Source: Clostridiales bacterium
Lineage (GTDB): Bacteria; Bacillota; Clostridia; Oscillospirales; Acutalibacteraceae
NCBI GenBank assembly: GCA_021202245.1
Contig: JAJQDK010000046.1
Span: forward strand, 1 to 6,594
DNA length: 6,594 nt
Reading direction: 5' to 3'
The notes under the pieces are model-generated. The model was given only the letters and a program-made list of their open reading frames with translations, did no database searches and was not told where the DNA came from. The position numbers and the translations under genes are program-made. This document shows positions 1 to 4,474 of this stretch, in pieces; position 1 is the stretch's first letter; every line of letters starts with the position of its first letter.

Positions 1-61
1 TTCATTAAAGGAAACGCTTACTATGCTTCGCTTTTGCCGACATCTACAGGAAAAGTCTTCT

Positions 62-108
62 CTCCCTCAGTCTGCATACGCAGACAGCTCCCTCGTCAAA
101 GGGAGCCA
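62..108 (-). repeat. Double-hairpin intergenic repeat, inverted copy
   Basis: Two adjacent stem-loops are visible. One pairs GTCTGC (70-75) with GCAGAC (80-85); the other pairs GCTCCCT (87-93) with AGGGAGC (100-106). Read on the minus strand, the order is a purine/pyrimidine-rich GAGGG hairpin, then AGCT, then a GTC...GAC hairpin, then TGAGGGAG. That is the same order as the copies at 2021-2069 and 2589-2634 (hairpin, TGTCAC...GTGAC hairpin, T/GGATGAGG). The stems differ in sequence but keep pairing. It resembles small repeats scattered between genes of gut clostridia; this relation is from memory and not searched. Confidence 0.6.
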
Positions 109-366
109 CAAGTTACGGCAATAAATTTACACTCCGTATTTTCCTTAAGTTGACGACATCGCCCTTTGAGGTGAAGGTTTTTGTCATTTTAAATGCAAAA
201 TGTGGCAAAACTGACACCTACGCCGCATATTAAACTGGCATCTCCAAAGTCGGCTGTTATCAGGAAGAAAGCTCGGATGTCTTGTTTTTTATCTAAAAAA
301 GAAAAATAATTTTGATTACAGCGTACTTTTTGTCAATAAAATTTCGGAATAAGCATTAGCCGACTG

Positions 367-388
367 TGTGAATTATCACATATTGTGA
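367..388. promoter_or_regulatory. Palindromic operator candidate upstream of lipoprotein 1
   Basis: The 13-bp palindrome TCACATATTGTGA (376-388) has 5-bp arms around TAT. Its left arm also forms a second dyad with the preceding TGTGA (367-371), giving three half-sites in a row: TGTGA, TCACA, TGTGA. The same 13 bases occur at 2946-2958 before the second lipoprotein gene, 84 bp from the start of the -35 box there and 85 bp here. Conservation of sequence and distance in otherwise diverged flanks suggests a binding site for a dimeric regulator. The regulator is unknown. The half-site resembles that of CRP/FNR proteins, but the arms are in the opposite order. Confidence 0.55.
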
Positions 389-460
389 ATAAAAAATAAT
401 AAAACAACTGTAGCAATTAACCAAACTTTGGAGTTTAAAAATAAATTTTGAAAAATTGTG

Positions 461-489
461 TTGACTAACCTTATTATAAGTGATATTAT
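461..489 (+). promoter_or_regulatory. Sigma-A-type promoter of lipoprotein 1
   Basis: The -35 box is TTGACT (461-466) and the -10 box TATTAT (484-489), with a 17-bp spacer and an extended -10 TGA just before it (481-483). The predicted leader to the GTG start is about 70 bases. The promoter of the second lipoprotein gene has the same boxes, the same spacer and the same GTGTTGACTAA context. Confidence 0.8.
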
Positions 490-550
490 AAAACAAGTTT
501 TTGATTACCAAGCGTATTTTTTATAAAATTAGCTTGATGTGATGATTTTA

Positions 551-556
551 AGGAGG
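551..556 (+). promoter_or_regulatory. Ribosome binding site deciding the start of lipoprotein 1
   Basis: A perfect AGGAGG lies 8 bases before GTG at 565. The alternative TTG at 559 is only 2 bases from it and is too close to be used, so the GTG is preferred. No ATG is available between this site and the signal peptide. Confidence 0.8.
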
Positions 557-564
557 AATTGCCT

Positions 565-1758
565 GTGCACAACAATGTACATATCAAAAAAATTTCAAAT
601 CGAAAAATACTATCATTATTGTTAGCTCTGTTAACTGCTTCTGCATTTTTGATGACCACTTGCGATAACAGCACCGATACAAACGGCTCCTCCTCTGACA
701 GCGCGGAATATGACCTCAGCTTTGAAGCTGGCTATGATGACCAGCCATTTTATCTTTCACGTTCCGATATGCTTGTAACCGACGGCAGCGGATATTATCA
801 ATTTTATGGTGATACCCTTTATTATTACGATAGCGCCAGCGGTCAATATGTCGTTGTTTGCAGCAAGCCGGATTGCAAACATATCACAAATGTTGATGAG
901 GGTGAAAGTGATTGTAACGCCTTTTTCCCAAACACAACATTCTACAATGATAAGGGCTACGCCTATTACGACGAATCAATCTACCTTCTCGGCAAGAGCA
1001 GCGGCGACGATGCAAAATCGGTATCACTGTACAAAATCAGCAAGGACGGCTCAGAGCGTGAGGAAGTATGTAAGCTGTTCTCAACCTCTGACATCAACAC
1101 GGTAGGTTGTTTTACCGTTCACAGGGGATATGCGTTTTGGACATTGTTCCCGGAAGGCAGCACTCAGATTTATTCTATGAAGCTTGACGATACGGACAGC
1201 ATAACCACTGTTTATGAGAATGAAGGCTATGCGCCGTACGTTCTCGGCTTGACCGGCTCCGGAGATTATATGTATTTTGAATATGAGGATTCAACCGATG
1301 AAACCTATGAAGAGTTTACATCGACCATGTACAGAGTAAAGCTTGGCACGGGTGAGGTTGAAGAGCTTCTTGAGATAGATAACGGAGATGTTGTTGTAGG
1401 AAGCAAAATATATTACTTATCAGGCGGACAGTATCTGTATTCTTATGATATGGAAGATAAAACAACAACCGAACTGTATGAGTTAACAAACAGCGAGGCG
1501 CTCTTATTGAGTGATAATGAATATCTCTATCTTTCAAATTGGGATAATGTTGCTGACAGCGATGAATATGTAGTAAATGTTCTGACATTTGACGGCGAGC
1601 TTGTTGACTCTCTGGAAATTTCGGATTGTGATTTTTTGATTGGCGGCGACAGCAATAATTTGTTTATAGATACCACCTCAAGACAGCTTAGTGTCTTTGA
1701 CAAATCGCAAATAGGCACAGGCGAGCATCAATGGTCTGCGGTACATACCTTTTCTTGA
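565..1758 (+). CDS. Predicted Cys-motif lipoprotein, propeller-like (paralogue 1)
   Basis: A 397-aa secreted protein of unknown function, probably anchored on the outer face of the membrane. Residues 8-14 are basic (KKISNRK), 15-30 are hydrophobic, and Cys33 follows a loose lipobox (LMTTC), so lipid attachment is likely but the site is not canonical. A Ser/Thr/Asp-rich linker (34-56) follows. The body is rich in Tyr, Asp and short beta-like repeats such as GDYMYF (233-238), SKIYYL (280-285) and NEYLYLSN (318-325), suggesting a beta-propeller fold. A C-x4-C-x-H motif (Cys99, Cys104, His106) with a further Cys117 could bind metal or form disulfides. TVHRGYAFW (184-192) is shared exactly with the paralogue at 3149-4339. 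It is monocistronic by appearance: own promoter, terminator about 100 bases after the stop. Proteins of this kind in clostridia often sit beside ABC-2 permeases (recollection). Coding is certain; function is not. Confidence 0.85.
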   Translation: MHNNVHIKKISNRKILSLLLALLTASAFLMTTCDNSTDTNGSSSDSAEYDLSFEAGYDDQPFYLSRSDMLVTDGSGYYQFYGDTLYYYDSASGQYVVVCSKPDCKHITNVDEGESDCNAFFPNTTFYNDKGYAYYDESIYLLGKSSGDDAKSVSLYKISKDGSEREEVCKLFSTSDINTVGCFTVHRGYAFWTLFPEGSTQIYSMKLDDTDSITTVYENEGYAPYVLGLTGSGDYMYFEYEDSTDETYEEFTSTMYRVKLGTGEVEELLEIDNGDVVVGSKIYYLSGGQYLYSYDMEDKTTTELYELTNSEALLLSDNEYLYLSNWDNVADSDEYVVNVLTFDGELVDSLEISDCDFLIGGDSNNLFIDTTSRQLSVFDKSQIGTGEHQWSAVHTFS

Positions 1759-1856
1759 TTGATGAAAAATCCGGAAAATCCAAAGTCACCCGTTAAATAA
1801 AAGGGCACAAATTTAATGATGCAAATAAAGTAATTTTACATTATTCAAAATAACTG

Positions 1857-1882
1857 AAGGCTTCCTGCACGGGAGCCTTTTC
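1857..1882 (+). terminator. Rho-independent terminator of lipoprotein 1
   Basis: AAGGCTTCC (1857-1865) pairs with GGGAGCCTT (1871-1879), with one G-T pair, across a 5-base loop TGCAC, and is followed by TTCCT. The T run is short, but the position about 100 bases after the stop codon and the GC-rich stem fit an intrinsic terminator. It separates the first lipoprotein gene from the repeat region. Confidence 0.7.
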
Positions 1883-1905
1883 CTCAAAATAACGAACTTT
1901 TTACC

Positions 1906-1988
1906 TTCACCTTCCACTCAAGGTGAAAGCTTGGATAATCGCCAAACGTTTGATTGAGCGAAAGCCTTTCCCTTCGAGGGGAAGGCTT
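1906..1988. repeat. Two further hairpins at the left edge of the repeat region
   Basis: TTCACCTT (1906-1913) pairs with AAGGTGAA (1920-1927). AAGCCTTTCCC (1962-1972) pairs with GGGGAAGGCTT (1978-1988) over a TTCGA loop, with one G-T pair. The second closely matches the first hairpin of the element at 2589-2609, so it looks like a partial copy of the double-hairpin repeat. The left end of the long direct repeat falls at its loop, so copy 2 of that repeat keeps only the right arm. Confidence 0.6.
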
Positions 1989-2301
1989 CAATAAGCAGGA
2001 AAACGTCATCTCTCAGCAAGGCTTCCCCTTGAGGGGAAGCTGTCACGAGCGTAGCCGTGACTGATGAGGTGTAGGCGTGAAACGCCGTGTAACCTAATAA
2101 AAACTATAATTTCGGCGGATATCATCCGCAATTACGGCTCTGCCGTTTTCGTAGCTGAGGTATAATTCCTCACACGTCCGTAGCGGCGGTCAGTGACCGC
2201 CACTGCCGCAACGCACATCACTGTGTACAAGCGTATAATTTCCCACACGTCCGTAGGGGCTGATATTATCTGCCCGCACGGCGCAGCCGTCCTTATAAAA
2301 A
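1977..2301. repeat. Long composite direct repeat, copy 1
   Basis: This segment is repeated in the same orientation at 2545-2866. Bases 1977-2016 match 2545-2584 exactly. A variable part then follows, consisting of the double hairpin 2017-2062 versus 2585-2627 with different bases and lengths. Bases 2063-2301 (239 bp) are then identical to 2628-2866. Inside are a GGCGT/ACGCC hairpin (2073-2085), GCGGAT/ATCCGC (2115-2129), the palindrome GGCGGTCAGTGACCGCC (2185-2201) and the near-palindrome GGGCTGATA/TATCTGCCC (2257-2275). There is no coding signal; the open frame over 2193-2432 is repeat sequence. The near-identity indicates a recent local duplication or gene conversion. Confidence 0.9.
2021..2069 (+). 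repeat. Double-hairpin repeat inside copy 1
   Basis: The first stem is GCTTCCCC (2021-2028) with GGGGAAGC (2033-2040). The second stem is GTCACG (2042-2047) with CGTGAC (2056-2061), followed by TGATGAGG. The order and the terminal GATGAGGTGTAGGCG are shared with the copy at 2589-2634, while the stem bases and loop differ but remain paired. That points to selection on folded structure in RNA or single-stranded DNA, or to MITE-like elements of one family. It carries no coding sequence. Confidence 0.7.
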
Positions 2302-2310
2302 CTATAATTT
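2097..2310. repeat. 198-bp module bounded by 16-bp direct repeats, with TATAATT-headed subunits
   Basis: ATAAAAACTATAATTT occurs at 2097-2112 and again at 2295-2310, bracketing a module of about 198 bp. Inside it, TATAATT recurs at 2105, 2161, 2234 and 2303, and each of the first three is followed by a stem-loop. The second and third units also share CACACGTCCGTAG, 73 bp apart. In copy 2 of the long repeat the left 16-mer is present (2662-2677), but the right one is lost after ATAAAAA (2860-2866), which is where the two long copies diverge. The structure looks like stepwise tandem growth or recombination between short repeats. Confidence 0.65.
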
Positions 2311-2544
2311 ATTTTTTATCAATTTTTGATTTAACGGTAAACGAATATAGCTTTATCAAGTTTTTATTTTTAATTAAAACATCCTGCCTTTACCACGGGC
2401 GGATACTATCCGCCCCTACGAATATGCTATAAATCAAACCTTTGCACACAGTGGTATATGTTGCATATAACTATAGCGTTTGTGAATGTAGTGGTCACTG
2501 ACTTTTCTGTGAAAGCGGCAAACTCTTATCAAGAGAATACCTCA
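2302..2544. other. AT-rich spacer between the two long repeats
   Basis: No gene is supportable here. The spacer holds an AT-rich stretch (2302-2385), the GC-rich hairpin at 2397-2415, and a perfect palindrome TATATG/CATATA around TTG (2455-2469). The open frame entering from the left begins in repeat sequence and has no plausible ribosome site or protein character. Confidence 0.6.
2397..2415. repeat. GGGCGGAT/ATCCGCCC hairpin
   Basis: A perfect 8-bp stem, GGGCGGAT (2397-2404) and ATCCGCCC (2408-2415), encloses ACT and is followed by CTACG. The same theme, weaker, occurs at 2115-2129 and 2257-2275 and in the second long copy. It is therefore another dispersed member of the stem-loop family, here standing alone between the two long repeats. 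Confidence 0.65.
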
Positions 2545-2866
2545 AGGGGAAGGCTTCAATAAGCAGGAAAACGTCATCTCTCAGAAAGCCTTCCCCCTCG
2601 AGGGGAAGGTGTCACCGAACGGTGACGGATGAGGTGTAGGCGTGAAACGCCGTGTAACCTAATAAAAACTATAATTTCGGCGGATATCATCCGCAATTAC
2701 GGCTCTGCCGTTTTCGTAGCTGAGGTATAATTCCTCACACGTCCGTAGCGGCGGTCAGTGACCGCCACTGCCGCAACGCACATCACTGTGTACAAGCGTA
2801 TAATTTCCCACACGTCCGTAGGGGCTGATATTATCTGCCCGCACGGCGCAGCCGTCCTTATAAAAA
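2545..2866. repeat. Long composite direct repeat, copy 2
   Basis: This is the second copy of 1977-2301. The offset is 568 at its left end and 565 after the double hairpin, reflecting a net 3-base length difference there. The last 239 bases are identical to copy 1, including the palindromes (2680-2694, 2750-2766, 2822-2840). The left boundary lies in the loop of a hairpin whose left arm exists only in copy 1, and the right boundary lies inside the 16-mer that flanks the copy 1 module. Copy 1 is thus the more complete version. Confidence 0.9.
2589..2634 (+). repeat. Double-hairpin repeat inside copy 2
   Basis: The first stem is CCTTCCCC (2589-2596) with GGGGAAGG (2602-2609). The second is GTCACC (2611-2616) with GGTGAC (2621-2626), followed by GGATGAGG. 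Relative to copy 1, the outer pair of stem 1 changes from G-C to C-G and the inner pair of stem 2 from G-C to C-G, so both stems show paired substitutions. This is the only part of the long repeat in which the two copies differ appreciably. Confidence 0.7.
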
Positions 2867-2879
2867 TATATTTTTAATA

Positions 2880-2916
2880 TGTTCACGAAAATGTCTTATG
2901 GTGGGTTTTGTGAACA
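2880..2916. repeat. Isolated stem-loop before promoter 2
   Basis: TGTTCAC (2880-2886) plus AAAA (2888-2891) pairs with TTTT (2906-2909) plus GTGAACA (2910-2916). There is one unpaired G (2887) and a loop of 14 bases. It lies between the long repeat and the operator-like site of the second lipoprotein gene. No T tract follows, so it is not a convincing terminator. It has no counterpart before promoter 1. Confidence 0.5.
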
Positions 2917-2945
2917 CCTTTACAATCAATAATGAATTTACCACG

Positions 2946-2958
2946 TCACATATTGTGA
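2946..2958. promoter_or_regulatory. Palindromic operator candidate upstream of lipoprotein 2
   Basis: TCACATATTGTGA is identical to 376-388. It starts 84 bp before the -35 box. Further matches between the two promoter regions at equal spacing are CAATT (2983 and 414, each 47 bp before the -35) and CAAAC (2991 and 422), whereas intervening bases differ. The pattern fits conserved protein contact points in an upstream control region. Confidence 0.55.
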
Positions 2959-3029
2959 TTGACATAAGCAAGATTATTGTAACAATTGTACAAACATTCA
3001 CACAAAAGATTAAAAATTACAAATCTGTG

Positions 3030-3058
3030 TTGACTAATCTCATTTTGTATGATAATAT
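3030..3058 (+). promoter_or_regulatory. Sigma-A-type promoter of lipoprotein 2
   Basis: TTGACT (3030-3035) and TAATAT (3053-3058) are separated by 17 bp, with an extended -10 TGA (3050-3052). The predicted leader is about 85 bases. It is the counterpart of the promoter at 461-489. Confidence 0.8.
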
Positions 3059-3138
3059 TGAGTAGCGTTAATGTTATTCGATAATTTTCAATAGTTAATT
3101 ATTGTAATAGCTTTAGTATTGTTAAAACCTTTTATTTT

Positions 3139-3143
3139 AGGAG
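3139..3143 (+). promoter_or_regulatory. Ribosome binding site deciding the start of lipoprotein 2
   Basis: AGGAG lies 5 bases before ATG at 3149 and only 2 bases before the adjacent ATG at 3146. The second ATG is therefore preferred, and it gives a standard MKK signal-peptide start. A TTG further upstream at 3119 would place the site inside the gene. Confidence 0.7.
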
Positions 3144-3148
3144 CTATG

Positions 3149-4339
3149 ATGAAAAAATTTATTTGTATTTGTTTTGTTCTTCTTCTTTTTTTGCTAAGTT
3201 TCACCTCTTGTTCGGAAAATGATAATCAAGCTACTTCCGATACAGCTTTAAGCAATACCGGATTTTCATTAGGAAATGATGACCAACCGTTTTACCCTAC
3301 ACGTTATGATATGACTGTGTCAAACGGCGCCGGTAATTACTTTTTTAGTGATAATAAGTTGATTTATTATGATAATGAAACTCAGCAATGTGTATTTGTG
3401 TGCAGCGATCCCGATTGTGAGCATACTACAAATCTTGCCGATGAAAGTAAAATTACCTGTGATGCTTACTTTTCCGAGGAAACCTATTATTACACTAAAG
3501 GTTTTTCTTATTATGACGAATGTATCTATATGTTAGGAAAGGGAAGCGACAGCAGTACCTCTGTTTCTCTTTATAAAATAAGCTCAGACGGCATTGTAAG
3601 AGATGAAGTATGCGAGCTTTTTAATATAAGTGATTGGAACAATATCGGTGTATTTACGGTACACAGAGGCTATGCCTTTTGGTCTTTTCAAACCTCCGAT
3701 ACTCAAGCAAGCTTTTTTTGTATGGATTTAAATAATCCGGGTGATATTGAAACCGTTGATGAGGTCGAAGGATTCGGCGCAGATTATTTTTGGCTTGACG
3801 GCAGTGACGGCTATATGTATTTTGAAAAAACTTATGCTGTAGATGAAAGCTATGAAGAATACAAAAATACTGTGTGCAGATATAGTTTGTCTGCAAAGGA
3901 AACGGAAGAATTGTGTGATGTCAATGATTCTTTTACGGTGTTAAATGATATAGTTTATTACACTAAGTCTGATAACTTGCTTTACGCACATAACGCCGAG
4001 AGTGAATCTGACGACACCATTGCTGAACTACCGTATGATTCAATGCTTTTGATAAATGACGGAAGCAATTTGTATCTTTCAAATTATTTGAATGACAGCA
4101 TTGATTCTTCTGAATACAAAGTATATGTTCTTAATACAGACGGTGAAATAATATACACCGTTGACCTTTCGGAATTTGAAAGCTTTGTGGGTTGTGACGG
4201 TACCAATTTCTTTGCAAGAAAAGACGGCTACTTTTTAGTTGCTGATTGTTCGCAGATTGAAACGGACGAGTATGAATGGAATAAACTGTATTATTTTGAT
4301 GAAGATGCACAAATCTGCGTTTTGAATCCTGAAGATTAG
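3149..4339 (+). CDS. Predicted Cys-motif lipoprotein, propeller-like (paralogue 2)
   Basis: A 396-aa paralogue of the protein at 565-1758. MKK is followed by a hydrophobic segment (4-17) and Cys21 in SFTSC, a loose lipobox. The mature body starts with an Asn/Ser/Asp-rich linker. The aligned N-terminal body (DDQPFY to the end of the CxH motif) has 29 of 52 residues identical by hand count. The motif is kept as Cys85-x4-Cys90-x-His92 with Cys104. TVHRGYAFW (170-178), GYMYFE (221-226) and NLYLSN (307-312) are also conserved. It ends about 13 residues later than paralogue 1, with YYFDEDAQICVL. Its coding sequence looks more AT-rich than paralogue 1. It has its own promoter. No terminator is visible before the permease gene, so read-through into that gene is likely. 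The molecular role is unknown; an extracytoplasmic sensor or a partner of the membrane protein is inference. Confidence 0.85.
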   Translation: MKKFICICFVLLLFLLSFTSCSENDNQATSDTALSNTGFSLGNDDQPFYPTRYDMTVSNGAGNYFFSDNKLIYYDNETQQCVFVCSDPDCEHTTNLADESKITCDAYFSEETYYYTKGFSYYDECIYMLGKGSDSSTSVSLYKISSDGIVRDEVCELFNISDWNNIGVFTVHRGYAFWSFQTSDTQASFFCMDLNNPGDIETVDEVEGFGADYFWLDGSDGYMYFEKTYAVDESYEEYKNTVCRYSLSAKETEELCDVNDSFTVLNDIVYYTKSDNLLYAHNAESESDDTIAELPYDSMLLINDGSNLYLSNYLNDSIDSSEYKVYVLNTDGEIIYTVDLSEFESFVGCDGTNFFARKDGYFLVADCSQIETDEYEWNKLYYFDEDAQICVLNPED

Positions 4340-4340
4340 T

Positions 4341-4474
4341 TTACATGCGCTTCTGTACGAACAATATATTTCATATACTGATATGCTGATAAATTAAAAA
4401 CCGTTACCGGCGAATTGAAACAGAAAAACTTATATATGATTGCAAACGGAAAATTAAGAGAAGATGGAACTTAA
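4341..4474 (+). pseudogene. Possible decayed 3' end of a lost gene
   Basis: One frame (4341-4397) reads LHALLYEQYISYTDMLIN before a stop. A second frame (4382-4474) reads from YADKLKTVTG to NGKLREDGT and ends with TAA at 4472-4474. Both look protein-like, with helical, charged residues, and they meet at 4382-4397 as expected after a frameshift. The second frame overlaps the start of the permease by 11 bases, a typical coupled-gene junction. This suggests the permease was once preceded by another gene, perhaps an ABC ATPase, whose body is gone. No family motif remains, and the stretch is short enough to be chance. An alternative is a real 12-residue leader peptide from ATG at 4436. Confidence 0.3.

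Larger units (their letters stand above)
1..458. other. Gene-free left flank
   Basis: I see no supportable gene here. A plus-strand frame is open from base 1 to a TGA near 153, but it runs straight through the double-hairpin repeat at 62-108 and reads as low-quality protein, so I treat it as chance. The stretch is AT-rich from about 280 onward. Its only recognisable contents are the inverted repeat element at 62-108 and the palindromic sites at 367-388 that belong to the promoter region of the first lipoprotein gene. The 3' end of a gene lying further left cannot be excluded. Confidence 0.6.

Noticed and set aside
1..153. Plus-strand frame open from the window edge to a TGA near 153, possibly a gene tail
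   Set aside because: It translates through the double-hairpin repeat and gives a Ser/Arg/Gln-rich sequence typical of translated repeats. A true gene tail cannot be fully excluded but has no support.
182..216. Nested hairpin TGTCA...TGACA with CATTTT/AAAATG
   Set aside because: The arms are short and AT-rich, and no conserved context or second copy was found; chance is sufficient.
376..388. Rex or CRP/FNR binding site
   Set aside because: A Rex site has TTGTGA arms first and a wider gap, and CRP/FNR has TGTGA-N6-TCACA. The shared 13-mer has the arms reversed with a 3-base gap, so I leave the regulator unnamed.
2193..2432. Open frame of 79 codons in the repeat region
   Set aside because: It starts inside a palindrome of the repeat, lacks a ribosome site, and most of it is repeat DNA that recurs identically at 2758-2866 without the same continuation.
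1977..2866. CRISPR array
   Set aside because: There are only two long copies, the inner repeats are of unequal spacing, there are no uniform spacers, and no cas gene is present.
1977..2866. Insertion sequence or composite transposon
   Set aside because: No transposase frame lies in or between the two copies, and I see no terminal inverted repeats bounding the whole. A non-autonomous element remains possible.
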